Shown piece after piece: positions 46,041-57,938 of a stretch of DNA of 64,000 bases. The stretch comes from Ramazzottius varieornatus (Eukaryota; Tardigrada; Eutardigrada; Parachela; Ramazzottiidae). The notes beneath the pieces were generated by a model. That model did no database searches. It was not told the DNA's origin and saw only the letters and a list, made by a program, of their open reading frames with translations. The position numbers were made by a program, and so were the translations under genes. How positions within the stretch are numbered: position 1 is the stretch's first letter; each line of letters opens with the position of its first letter. The DNA lies in contig BDGG01000001.1 in NCBI GenBank assembly GCA_001949185.1, positions 1,236,263-1,300,262 of the forward strand. Direction: 5' to 3'.

Positions 46041-47046
46041 CTAGCAGAGGATACCCTTGAAAAGCCGCCAAAATTGGATGGCGCCAGAAAAGACATTTGT
46101 GTAAGTGGTGACATTAGGAAATGTACGCTTGATTTCAAGCAGGCGCGAAGTCGGGTTCGCCCCAGCACGAGCCCAACTGATCCAACTATCAACCGCTGAA
46201 CCCGAGCAGACATCACAGTTGAATGTGTTCTGGACGGTTACGTCCCTTGCCTGTACATGGCCGATCAGTTGGGCAGCAGGGTCAGACAGAGTGACCATCT
46301 TGGTGTTGTTGAGCGCAGTGATCCTCTTCAGCTCGTAGAACCACCGATCCGATGGTAAAGTGTCGCCATCTGGATGGACGTTGATTTCCCTCAAGTTTAG
46401 AACTGGACAATCTACAAAGCAGAGCCAATGTTTGAAGGGATAAAGGAAGTGGAAATTAGTCGCCGTCAGACTTACGTCCATCGTACAGTAAAATGCCAGC
46501 AAGGCGTTCCATGGGAGGACCGACAAGTGTGTGTCTCGGGATAGCAAGAACAGCGACGGGAAGATCGGTCCAAAGAGCGGACAACGGCGAGCTCGTCCAC
46601 CGAATGCTTTTGGGTGGATACTCCGAAGGCTGCAGTTAGTGAAGTGAAGAGTACGCAGGTCGGTGAAGTTTGCAATATCGTTCTCATCGAGGCTGACCAA
46701 ATTCGAATGGGTAAACAGCAGAGTGGTGACGCCAAATCGCGTAGCGTTCTCCAGCAAACGCGGGAGTGGCACCTTCTGGCCAGCAACACCTCTTGACGTG
46801 GTAAGACTTAGCTGGGTGAAGTTAACCAGTGGCGGTATGGAAGCACTGTTTTGGAAAGGTTACGTTGACTATGGAGAGGTACCTGGTGGAGGCATTGATA
46901 AACGGGGGAACATCTTGTGGCCATTCGCCGTGCTCGCACACCGCGCTGTAGTAATTGTAGCGGCAAGTTCGGGTGACGTCGCAGTTGACACAGAGAGTCA
47001 GAAGTACCAGGACGGTGGCCAAAGCAACCTCAAGAAAAACAGGCAT
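46041..47046 (-). CDS. Secreted leucine-rich-repeat protein, frame uncertain
   Basis: ATG at 47046 begins a strong signal peptide (MPVFLEVALATVLVLLTLC) followed by a Cys-containing cap (CDVTRTCRYNYYSAVCEHG). LRRs follow (NATRFGVTTLLFTHSNLVSL, FTDLRTLHFTNCSLRSIHP), and the end has an LRR C-terminal cap-like region (NTFNCDVCSGSAVDSW) and no membrane span. Two frame changes are needed: one near 46890-46850, which a 37-nt intron (GTACCT...ACAG) could explain, and one near 46615, where the LRR pattern moves to another frame before a 64-nt intron at 46475-46412. So either introns are unusually short, bases are missing from the assembly, or the gene is decaying. Likely extracellular. Confidence 0.55.
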
Positions 47047-47894
47047 TATAGCCAGACGGACATTCGATAGGGTTAATTAATAACGAAAACACGTCTTATA
47101 GCCCATAGTTCGGGCAAACGTTCAACTAAGAGCAGGCCTTGTTTCGGGTGATGGTCCAGCACGGTTGAGGTAACGATTAAAGGAGCCGACGTCGAACTAA
47201 TCGTTTGCGTATGCGTGATCCGATAGGCCGAAGTCAAGATTAAATTATAGTTTCTTCTGAGATGATCTGTTCAAAAATCTGTCGCGACAAAGTACGTATC
47301 AAAACCACATTATGACTCCATACAAGTAACAACCCGCTAGCAAAGTGAACCACAACCAGCGCGCACGTTGCACTCCTCGGTCTGTCTTTAGATGGGTAGT
47401 CGTCTACTCGTCACCAACAGCGGTGGCGCTGTTTAGTAGACTCTGCGGAAAAAAATTACCTTCGACGTAGAGTATTTTCGTGACGGTCGGTTCCTAAACG
47501 GGTCGGTCGGATTGGGGCAAATCCGAAGTTTTACATGTGAAATTTAGTGAGTGCAGTGCTCGTACAACGATCTAGCTTCGTTTCGACTGCTAACGTCAGA
47601 GCCAGGACTGCCATTCCACAACTGTTTTCCCCAAAGTCTATTACGCAGCGGCACTTCTCGATCTGGTCACCGAATCAACAATGAGCCTGCGTCGCCAGCT
47701 CGGACATTCCTTGCATACGCCAGCAGGCTAGAGATGTGTCAAGCGTTACCACACCTACGTAGAACGGACAATATTTGCAGAAAGAGGAATGCAGGTGTTT
47801 CAGAAGGAAGAAAATAGGCCAATAATCTATCTGACTCGGAATAGCACCAGCAAAATTTACTCAGCAGTAAGTTGGGCGTTTCCACCGGCGCTCG

Positions 47895-49012
47895 TCACGG
47901 AAACGGTGGTGCCACCAGCATGGAGAATGGCGGTCTGGCCTGGGTCAATTTGGGCCGCCGCTCTTGTTTGCCCATTGGTTCCCTGGAGGGTAAATACAGG
48001 TGGTCATCGCTCGTCATCGGAGGCGTTTCGATGCGGTCCCTAAAACGTACAATGCATACGACTGATATATTAGTGTATCAATACAGTAGCATGACATCCT
48101 TACTGCCCGGGCCGATTACCGGATTCGTTTCTGGATTTGAAGCCGCGGCCGAGTAACTGAGGGGTCACGGTTTCCGATGGACGATACATCTCAATTTCCT
48201 CCTGCTGTGTGCGGGTCTCTTCTGTGGCAGTAGTGGTCCTTTTCATTGTGGTCGGTCGTTCATCTCTCGGCAATCCCAGTGGCGCGCATTTGTGCTTGTA
48301 ATCAGACCAGTTCCAGGGCTTGCTGCACGTTGTTCACTGGCTGTATCTCACGCTTGTCGTACGAACCCCCACCCGGACAGTTGATTCGATCGAGGGTTTC
48401 GCACATCAGCCTTGTGGGCATGTATCCTGTCAGTTTCTCAGAATTGCTGTCGTTAGATCCATCGGAAGAAGCTATGGAGATATTGGTTAGTTATTAATAT
48501 GCATGTAAACACCGGGGTATATATTTCAGTCCTTACCAGCTGTTACTAGAGATTCCATAAACTTGCACAAGTCGGCAGCATCTAGCATGTGTACAGTATC
48601 GCCGTCGGCAGAACCTTCTTTGGCACGAGTGAGCTTTACTCTCCTAGATAGTGTGTATGGGAAGGATTAAGCAATCGAACAAAGCGATGCAGGTTGTGAA
48701 AGATGTATCCTTCTTATGCACTTGATGTGGGTGAAGATGGAGTGCCGGCCACCGCCTCGGGTTCATTGTCCATCCTCGTACGAAGCATCGGCCTCTCCTG
48801 ACGAGCCGGAAGCGGTTACAACGCGAATGCAGGAGTACTCGTCGTCGTTGCATCCCAAGTACTGCATAACCAACGACTTCTTTGTGACTACAACTTTGGC
48901 TCCCGCACCGACTGCGATTGCCCCGCTGTTGTCTGATGAGACCTACTCTATTTTGCCGATAACAGCACAAGTAACATGGCGGACTACCTGGGAGTACCTT
49001 CAACCGAAGCAT
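47895..49012 (-). CDS. Orphan protein, 6 small exons (model)
   Basis: Exons 48942-48782, 48643-48537, 48471-48308, 48201-48104 and 48039-47895 join in perfect phase (0, 2, 1, 0, 2). A tentative first exon 49012-48998 (MLRLK) gives about 229 aa. Visible features are a hydrophobic-to-Val-rich start (AIAVGAGAKVVVTKK), a C-x6-C pair, LDAADLCKFMESL, a MCETLDRINCPGGG stretch with two cysteines, and a charged Pro-rich tail. No family is recognised. The agreement of five splice phases is the main support; the start is weak. It has no repeat copies in its introns. Confidence 0.45.
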
Positions 49013-49437
49013 AGGGTTAACGATATCACTAATCTTGTGGCTGGCAGACACTGTATGCAACGGTTGGGCTAGAAGGTGCTTATCTCTGGCTTTTCTCGGT
49101 CCGTCTCCTATACAGAGCTGGTAATTCACGAGGGAGAATGAAGGAACGCTAGAAGAAACTGTTAAAAGTGCAAAAACGAGATGAAATGAATGAGAATCGA
49201 AAAACTACATCGGCATTCCATAATTTCAGCGGCTCGGCACTGTATGAAACCAGAGGGCAAAGCCAGCTAAATGCCGCGCCATCTGCTGGCAGCGTTGGTT
49301 GATTCCTTTGTTCGATGTTCCAAGCGTGCTCAGATGTGGCACTGTCCACATGTGGGCATGATCGATTACCTGCTCGCATAGCCAAGAAAACGGGGAAGTC
49401 ACACGGTAAAATTCAGTGAATGTCCGCTCATGTAATT

Positions 49438-50019
49438 CTACCTGTCGATCTTACGGAGAGGAACGTGAGGAAAGCAACCAAAGCTGCAATCGACTGGTGG
49501 TCCGAGAGATATAAATGTGCCTCGTGAATGATTTGGGTGAGAAATTCCGTAGGTGTTCTGTGGCGTTACAGTGGCTCCACCCCATCCTTCTTCGGAATAC
49601 ACCCGCGCCACCACAGTGGGCATGTAGACAAGCACGCAGCCATAGCTCCAGATGTCTATTTTCTTGAGAGAAGACCTGTGTGTTGATACCATTCCAAATT
49701 CCAGATCGCCGATACCACTGACACAGTTAGAGTATGCAGGCCCACATGTGTTCGCCGTGCGCACGCTTTTGTTCTGATTAACGTCGATCATGTCGTCCAA
49801 ATCTCCGATTCCGTATACAGTACGGGTTTCCCGGTCTCTCGTAGAAAGAAAAAGGTTGTCGCGTTTAAGGTCGTGGGAACCCTCGACGCAATGAACTGCA
49901 TTTGGTCGTACCCCCGACCTACAGCTGTGAAAATTGGTGGCAGCACTGGAGCGGTTGGATGAGAGCATGGTGTAGGAGATACAACGTGGTGACCAAGAGC
50001 AGCTTTGTTGTAAGTACAC
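49438..50019 (-). pseudogene. Protein-kinase-like remnant
   Basis: An open frame of about 193 codons contains, in the right order, degenerate kinase motifs: SHDLKRDNLFLS (catalytic loop, normally H-R-D-L-K-x-x-N), GIGDLDDM (normally I-G-D-F-G), GPAYSN (activation-segment G-T-x-x-Y) and KIDIWSYGCVLVYM (subdomain IX, D-x-W-S-x-G-C-V). The essential HRD and DFG are altered, and the N-lobe and C-terminal part are missing. There is no convincing ATG. Most likely a decayed kinase fragment; a pseudokinase exon of a larger gene is the alternative. Confidence 0.5.
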
Positions 50020-50569
50020 TTCTCTTTCCGCGGTGCAGTTTAGCCATAAAGCCTCGCCTAATTAAATTTGATGTTTGATTTACTAAACCACATTATATTA
50101 CTCCAACTGCAGCATGAGGAACAGATATTGTGCTCGACTTGCAGTCTTGCGGAAAGTTGGAATCAAGAGAGCAGCGGTTACAAAGGACAAAGAACTGGAC
50201 ACTCTGGACTGCTAGGTCTTTGCTCTAATGTTCATGGTTTGGAAGGACCTCGGCGAGCTACTGACCAATTTTCACACACGACTCCGGTTACGGTTGTTGG
50301 CTACAGTCAGAAAGCGAACGGGAGGTAGGAACTGAATCTGTGTAATTTTTTCTTTCATGTCCGGATATTATCCACCGTGCAACCTTGTGTCTTGGAATTC
50401 AAAATATTCGCTGAACTGATAGTATCACTAGAACTGATATCACTGAGGACCACATCGGGTTCGGATAGGAAAAAAAGCCTGCCCAACAAAGTACGAACTG
50501 CATGTTTTTCTGTTTATGGAACTTGGTCCATCAAACTACGGTAAACGTCGAAACAACTGGTGTACAAGG
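50020..50569. other. Intergenic stretch, nothing recognised
   Basis: One plus-strand frame (50068-50328) opens here but shows no motif. Confidence 0.4.
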
Positions 50570-51115
50570 TTATCCGCCAAAAACCCCTTGTACGGCCTCT
50601 CCTAGTCTTCCGGCAGGGTCGAAGATATCCCCAACCCCACCTATTACTTTGCCATGAATGCCATCATCATCATTTGGGTTCAAATTTTGCTCAACTGCGT
50701 CACCGACCAAAGCTCCTGTACCTGAGCCAACTAATCCGCCGAAGGCTCCTCCCGCCGCCGTCGCAGCACCAAGCACGGTTGCTAGTCCAGACGCCGTAGC
50801 CGCCGAGCCCACCGCCGCTCCCAGCGCCGTCCCTACCACCGGTCCAGCCAGAACCGTTCCGACGGCCGCTCCGAGTGCTACTCCTGCGCCGGCTCAGAGT
50901 ACCCCACCTATAACTGATCCGGCACCTCGTTTCGACATGTTGCGCGATATCTGGTACATCTCCTGGCTACTGTTGACCGCTGAATCTTGATGGCTAATTG
51001 TCAGCTCTTTTTCTCCAAATACAGCAAGCTGGTTTTCCGGTAAGGATTTTGCTCCGACACAAAGACCCATGGCGACAATGCAATAAGCAGGGAAAATACA
51101 GGTTAAACGCGCCAT
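50570..51115 (-). pseudogene. Glycine-zipper secreted protein with in-frame TGA
   Basis: From the ATG at 51115 a single frame runs 181 codons to 50570, broken only by a TGA at 50896-50894 (codon 74). The N-terminus is a signal peptide (FPAYCIVAMGLCVGAKS). After a polar stretch the protein becomes Gly/Ala-rich with glycine-zipper spacing (VVGTALGAAVGSAA, GGAFGGLVGSGTGALVGDAV) and ends with a GEAVQGVFGG tail. Both sides of the TGA are in the same frame and the zipper pattern starts just before it (GAGSVIGGV) and continues after it, so the stop is recent, edited, read through, or a base error. No splice pair removes it cleanly. Confidence 0.5.
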
Positions 51116-51808
51116 TCTGTACACTCTTATGAGCTCGAGTTGCGGGGATGAAAAAAACTGCGGTATTATTAGACACAGTATCACGGTAGCAGTTACAAGC
51201 TGAAGAATTCAGATGGATGTATCGCACTGTATGTTTCCTGCTCCTTATGTACCCGAACCGGGATTGAATGGCTGCATTCATTCTCTCGTCACAACCTAGT
51301 TGATTTTTGAAATGACGCAACTTCGCTTGCTAACGCTTGTGAACGCAGATGCGATCGATAAAAAAGAAGCGATGGTGCCGCTTGCACCAACGATATTTCT
51401 AGCCTGTTGTTCGTCACCTTTGCTCGGACGTGCCGAACTTCGACAAACAGCTTGACTACAGGGCGGTGATGAATCTTAGTTTTTGATTTTGCAACTTCAA
51501 CAGCTTCCCGAAAAACTGCCACCTGAAAAACCGGACCTTGAAGAAGTACCTGTAGTGCTGCGGGATTGCTTTATTCAAACAAATAACTTTTTCTTCAAAA
51601 GAAGACCACAATGGAACAGGAGACTAAATCAAAATCAACAAGTTACGTGGACACGGTTCTTCCCTTCCTAAGATTCAAAACGTAAAATATTTCTTCGAGT
51701 CCTTTAGTCTCCTTCGCAGTACCCATAACACAAAAAGCGTTACCTCGCTGCATGTCAAGAGACATGCGCTGTTTAAAATATTGAAGAGGTATAGTCTCAA
51801 AAGAAAAC

Positions 51809-52141
51809 TCAACAAGCTTTTTTCCCAATCGCGTTGATCAATTCCGTCGCTGCAGGTCCCCAAGATCCGAAGGTCTCGAACCCCAAAGGAACGAAGAGGT
51901 ACTGTGAAGCAATGCCTTGGTATTTCTGGATCTTTCTCTCTTCCGCGTCTTTGGCGGCAGCTCCCACCTTCTCGCTTGTCTTTCCGACGTAGGACTTCGC
52001 CAATGTGTGCTGCAGTGCTTGTCTTAAACGTAAACAGTTTGTTTTGCAAAGAAAACAAGCAGTCTGTATGATTATTGAACCCAAGCGCGTACTCACTAGT
52101 ACATTGCCACATCGCAGGAATGTTTGGCAATAAACCCCCAA
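51809..52141 (-). pseudogene. Retroelement-like ORF fragment
   Basis: The C-terminal half of this 110-codon frame (EKVGAAAKDAEERKIQKYQG, then FVPLGFETFGSWGPAATELI) resembles a short conserved block that often follows reverse-transcriptase-like ORFs in invertebrate genomes (Ala/Glu-rich helix, F-x-P-x-x-x-E-T-x-G-x-W-G). No reverse transcriptase domain is present nearby, so this is a fragment. The identification rests on pattern memory and should be checked. Confidence 0.35.
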
Positions 52142-52885
52142 ACACCTACCCTATATGTACAAGCGCTATTGCTCGAAATGTGTATAAAGTTTTTCGGTTC
52201 CCATTTAAGGCCTGCTAAACTTTCATCGCACAGCATGCCAAGCTGAAAGCCGAAATTACAAAACACATGCATCACGCCGTGTTTCCGCTGGTGTAATTAA
52301 GTACTCAAGTCACAAGGTTCCGGCTATGCGGACATGGCAGGCAGTACAGTGAACTATGGATGATTTTTGCGTTTTGAGATCGGAAAACCTTGCAATTGTG
52401 TACATTTCGAGCAACCAAACTGTACTCGTATTTTTTGCGTATACTCCCGTGACAAAAGGAACATCGAAAACGTGACTCTCCGCGACGAGCCTTGCATCCC
52501 CAGGAGACAAGTGAGTTCAGATTGAGATCTTATCTATGAGATCTTTGAGATAGATCTTCTTCTACCGTTCTCCAGTTCTTTTGTATTCCGATGTACGAGG
52601 TAGAAGTCATGAGTTTTGCTTATTTTAATTTGGCCTATGAGTTTTGCGTAGTTGCGGTTTACGGTGGCAGCACACGTACGTCTTGCAGTCAGCTGCTATA
52701 AGCCGTATGACTTTAGGGTTCGTACAGCAATATCCTTATTGCGGTACGCCATCGGTACCGCGATTTCACACATTCAGCTAAAATTCAACAAAACTGTTTG
52801 ATGGTTAATTTTATCTCGTTGCACGACCGTTGCTGATCGGACATTCGAAGTTAGGACAGGTATTAGGAGGGATTACGGTGGCGTC
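52142..52885. other. Intergenic stretch, nothing recognised
   Basis: No coding signal. It contains a small palindromic patch of GAGATCTTTGAGATAGATCT type near 52535-52560. Confidence 0.4.
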
Positions 52886-54090
52886 TCAACGGTTCCGTTC
52901 AGCAGCTTTCTTCGACGGTGACGGCCCTTTTCGTGGACTAATGTTTGCTGCAGTCTTGCTCACCGCTGCCTTCCGTGGTTTCTTTGTTGGATCTACTGAG
53001 ATATCTCCCGGCTCCGGAGCCTTTCGTTTCGCAGTCATCTTTGCGGTAACTTTTGCTTTATCTGCCTTAGCTTAAGTTAAGAGAAGTTTTCAGGCTTATG
53101 AACGGATGACGTCATCTTCAAAATGCATAGCTGCTCTGGCCATCCACGACCAAATCTGCGTGACGTCATGGGCAAACTTGTAATATTACCTTGTCTTCCG
53201 TTAGTGCGGGGAAGACGACCTGCTTCATGTAATTGGCAAAATGAATCTCGTCCATGTAGCCGGAAGAGTTGACGGCATGATAACACACACCTTCAGTATC
53301 ATCCAGCCGCGAACGGACGTGAACCTTTCCAGCGTAAAGCGCCATAAACTTTAACTGGATTCCAGCAGCGTTCCCACAAGGCAGAATGGTCACACATTCC
53401 TTCTCAGTTCCATCATACAGTGACGGAATCTGTCGTGCTCCTTTCCTGGCTATTACTCTGTCGTACATCTCCGCTGTGTCGAAAGCCTTCTCGTCGAGAT
53501 TCCAGAATTGTTCTGTACGTTCGAAATACCCTTCGTCGTGCAGCTTCTGCAACTTGGCGATGTACTCCTCGCACCGTTCCATCGTCCATTCACGAGCTTT
53601 CTTCCGGTTAGATGCGTGTGTGACACGTATCGACAGTTCAGCATGTATTTTCAGGAAACGACGAAAATATTTGTCGTCAAACTTGGTGTTGGTTAAACCT
53701 GTGGAGCAAGTCCAGACCAACATCAGAATAAATTATGCATGCGATCCCGAAATCTTAACGTGAATGCCACTATGAAAACTCACCGAGCTCCATTGCTACG
53801 TGCGAGAACAAGCCAATGCAGTGATTTCGATTAAGAGGAATTGCTTCGTCGCTGCATGAGATCAGAAAGTTTGCAAGACTTCGTTCTTGCCACGGAGGAA
53901 ACTTCAGCTGCCCACCAGATGACTTTGAGTGTCGACCGAGTATTCTGTACCGCAAGGTTTCGCGACAGATTCCGTGCTGCTTTGCTGCGGCGTACATTGT
54001 TATCCCTCCTTCCTTCACTGCACGAACAGCATCGTCCATGCTCAACTGCTTGCTAACCTGAGAGGCTGTGAGGAGTTTGAAGAAAGCCAT
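52886..54090 (-). CDS. Pogo-like transposase-derived gene lacking half the DDE domain
   Basis: Exons 54090-53784, 53698-53190 and 53065-52886 join in phase to 331 aa ending in a stop. Exon 1 is 307 nt, exactly like exon 1 of the transposase at 36-342, with a Psq HTH (MYAAAKQHGICRETLRYRIL). Exon 2 covers the CENPB-like part and the first half of the DDE domain: FWNLDEKAFDTAEMYDRVIA (first Asp kept), then HAVNSSGYMDEIHFANYMKQ. The segment with the second and third catalytic residues is absent. Instead exon 3 encodes a Lys/Pro/Ala-rich tail (AKVTAKMTAKRKAPEPG). It cannot be an active transposase but could bind DNA. Either a non-autonomous, internally deleted copy or a domesticated gene. Confidence 0.7.
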
Positions 54091-57000
54091 GTCTAAGGGC
54101 CTGGAGTAAGAATTCAGAAGATGATCCTTTATGAAATTTGGCCTCGCGGTATTAGCTGGCAGCTGTCTACTGACTATGCGCCGGAAGTACGTCATGTAAG
54201 CCGCATACCAGCGCTATAAAACTTATGGCTTCGTTCACACTCAAAAACCAGCTTCGTGACGTGTATCCGCGGCTGACGTAGACGTCATTGCTTCATCGAA
54301 AACTGCTACTTGAGCGCCTCTGGTGGCCTTGATACTTTTGAATTCGTAGGCTCTTTAACATGGGAGCAACCCTCCTTCCGGTCGAGCATCGTATATCTGA
54401 ACTACCTGCTCCCAAACGCTTGATACCGCAATAGCGAGGGAGACCATGAATGATTGTACCATTCTATCCAGAAACAACGTTTGATCTGCCACTGGTTATT
54501 TTTGTATGAATTACAGAACTCATGACCCAAAAATAAATACGCAAAACTCATGCCCTCTACCTCGTAGCTTTCCAGAATTTTTTCATTATCTACATGCATG
54601 CAAGTACTCAAACACTTATTTGATCTAGGCGATGTGTTGTTTCGAGACAGGCGTAGTTGCAGCTTAATTACGAGCAAACCTTTTGGATCTCGTATCAGTC
54701 ATTGAATTCTCAAATAACTCACAGGAACTGATCTCAGAAACTGGGTGGCATTAGCATCCTGGGTTCACCCAAAACAAATAAGTTTTGGTGGGCAACGATA
54801 GTTTTGGTGGGTTTCAATAAATAATTACTGTGGCTGAAAATAACGTTTCTGGGTTTTGGTAGGTAACAATGGTCTTTTCTTTCTTCGAAATTGGTCTTGC
54901 AACTGTAAGTATGGTATAGGTTAAACTGAATTTAATTTCTCTGCTCATTTCGCTCCGGGGAAGGATAAGCGGAGAAGTGGAGAAGTAGAGTTCTGGCCGG
55001 AAAGATACACTATCGAACCAACGAGAAGGTCTGTACTGTAGGTGGGTACACAATTAGGCACCAACTCTTCAAAATAGATTCTGCCAAAATTTTGACCAAA
55101 GATTATTCCGCAATCTTTACTTCAAGTATGATTTCAGTCTAGTAGATCAATTCCCGAGGTTTAATCTGGCTCGGTCATAACTCATCATCATAAAATTGGT
55201 CTTTTTTAGCACTACGAATCATTATGGAACACGTAACAATTTTCCCTGATCAGCAAGACCAAGCCCTGGGCGAACCAGAAAGCCTAGCTTAAAAGGCGAT
55301 ATGCGAGAAGCCCCGGTAATGAGTATATAAGTACAGAGTAGATAAGTACAGCCCCGGTCCGGTTTCACTGCTTGCACAACCCCAACGGGGGTGCATCGTC
55401 AGGTACGAGTACGTACTGCGCCATAACATCGAATATTTACAGTATCATCGTGAGCAGCCAGGAACTTCCCAATACTACCAGGAAGATTGTGCGACTAAGA
55501 AAATAAGTAGCGATAAACGTCTAAAAGATCTGAGAAATCTTATTAGCCGAGCAAACAATGTATTTTCACCGCAAACTCGATGGCAGATGTGTTAGCTGTT
55601 TTGGATGATCAGCACACTGTACGCTAACAGGACTTGCAGCGGTATGTTTACGAAGTGTCGCGCACTGGAGCAGGACGAGAACTTGAAAAAGTTGTATAGT
55701 GGAGTATGCGGCGGATGAAGTAATGAGTGGGGAGCTGCTGCAGTGTCTGAGCTAATGGTTGACCACTTGTCGTGTGTGTACACACTGAAGACTTGTGTGA
55801 AGGAAGCCATAAGCTACTGTATGATTGAGACGTCCATCCTTGTGTAATTAGGGGATGTGGAGTGAGTTCCATAGTGAATGGACACTGGAGCGTGCTGATT
55901 GTCTCTTGCACCTTCATCCATGATTTATGTTCCCTCAAATGGAGCATGCATCGAGTACTCTGTCCTCTACACAAGGAAGCTGAATCCAGAGCAAGGGATC
56001 GATTTGATCTTTCGGAGACGTCAGACCGGAATCATCGAACATGCATGTCCAGATAGACTTACTGGCCGTTTGCCAGAGTACTTTACAGTCCACTGCAGGA
56101 CGGGAGTAATTTCGTTAGACTTTGGCCGCGAAAAGTACAGTCAAGTTCTGCTCCATGGACAACAAATTTTTGCAAAAGTTTTGTTGGTTCATCTACGAAT
56201 CCTGCTTTCTATCGATACATACGTTTCTGGACATGAGGTATAGTACTTAATTATGGTGATGGAATGAATAATAATAGCTGGAAGGTAAAGATTACAATAA
56301 GGATAAAGGGCAAAGATGAGCAAAAGATTTATCTTGCAATGTGGCACGAGACTTGTCCGAAGTGGATTAACATCGCATGGTTCAACTCGAGGCTATGTTG
56401 TTCAAGTGGGCGTATTTCGATACAGATTTAGATCTGCTTTTAGGATAGACATCGTGATGGACGGAACGATTTGTTCGCGGTTTAAAGTTTGAATTTCTGG
56501 ACGGTCGAATGGGTGATGGATGAGTGGCCAAAGGGACTACAACCCACAATCGTTATAATTTGTGTTGTTAGGACAAAAGCCACGTGTCACACGCGCAGTA
56601 ATCAGTGCATTGCTGTCTCAGCTGCCCACCGATCACGCTACAGTCCGTAGACGCCCAGCTTTGCCAGAGTAGCCTCGTCTTGCCCTGAACTTCCTGAGTA
56701 TGTTTCCCGGATCGATCAAAACATAGGGCTCATATCCGCCCAGTGTAATTTTATGCTTAAATTTCTAATATTGTCAGTGTTGTATCCTAAGCTGAATGTG
56801 AAGTCCCATATCAACGACGGTCAGGCTATCTTTCGACAGCTGCGCAGTATGAGTGTGCAGCGTTGCGCGCTGAAGTAAATCTTTTACGATCATAGGTATC
56901 GATGGCAATGATGACAGGTCATTTGGAGGAGGCGACAGGCAAATTACAGGATGTGTAAAAACAATTGCCGGTGTAAAGTCAGGAGGTGTTGTTTATAGGA

Positions 57001-57938
57001 AAAGTGATCTGAATTGTGGTGCATGTTGATGCAACGACATGTGCATCACGGAAGATGGAAAAGTAGATCGACCGGTTGTCACGTACAGTCCACATACGGC
57101 ATCATACTGACCAGTTGCTGCAGACAATAGCGAGTTGTATAGACTCCATGCTCCGGTGGATATGGAAGGGGCGTTGGATGAAAAAGGGGGCGGCTTGGCC
57201 GTACAATGAGGCTACTGCTGTGTTGTTCGGCGGGAGACGCCGTACCATGTGAATGAATGCATTGGGCTGTACTTCAACCTCAAAGGCAACGTATTCAACT
57301 GATAATAACTTCTATACGGACAAAATGGATGGAGGGTCCTTCATTTCGCAGCAGCTGTGTATATTGTGTATGCTGTCGTCCTTCCAGCCGCCATCTGCAT
57401 TTTCCGTGTTGAAGGAGCAAAGTTGTAAAGTGAGTTGGTGTCGAGGAGGCTAGTTTTTATTATTACGTCCAACACTTGGCGTAATTGCCAAGGATGATAA
57501 TGATTCCCTGGTGTGTTCTACAGTGTTGATTCTGCGTGACACGTGTCAGCTCTGATGCCTCTAGGTCAAGTTTGTATCCAAGAACCAACGGTGAACCGGA
57601 AGGATTTCCACTGCTGATCCGCCTTCTGTCCTTACTGCGCATCGACCTCGACATCTCTTCAAAGTGGATCATCTCTTTGTGTCGATTTGAAAAAACACCC
57701 TACGTAAAGATTTGCATGCGTCTGTGTACATATGCAAATTCGGGGGAACCGGAAATGGTTTGCGGGAATGGTTGCAGGATATTGACTGCATAATAACATC
57801 GGAATTCAATTCAATTCGTTGTAGCAATCGTTCTTTAATCAAGTCGCAAACGAGTCTGAAATCTCCCGGAAAACTCGTCAAAAATTGTGTTGGAACCGGG
57901 GGGCACGAAGGAACTGGTCAGGAATTGATCTTGGCAGA
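54091..57938. other. 3.8-kb stretch with no recognised gene
   Basis: AT-richer than its surroundings. A plus-strand frame from an ATG at 55914 to 56243 (109 codons, MIYVPSNGACIEYSVLYTRK...) is the best coding candidate, with no family match. Two plus frames at 57536-57793 and 57712-58035 overlap in different frames. A GTTTTGGTGGG-type short repeat occurs at about 54780-54870. Confidence 0.35.

Noticed and set aside
50658-50990. Plus-strand Pro/Ala/Thr-rich ORF (mucin-like)
   Set aside because: Antisense shadow of the glycine-zipper frame; the zipper with signal peptide on the minus strand explains the composition.
52830-53075. Plus-strand hydrophobic ORF
   Set aside because: Reverse complement of the Lys-rich third exon of the transposase-derived gene, which splices in phase.
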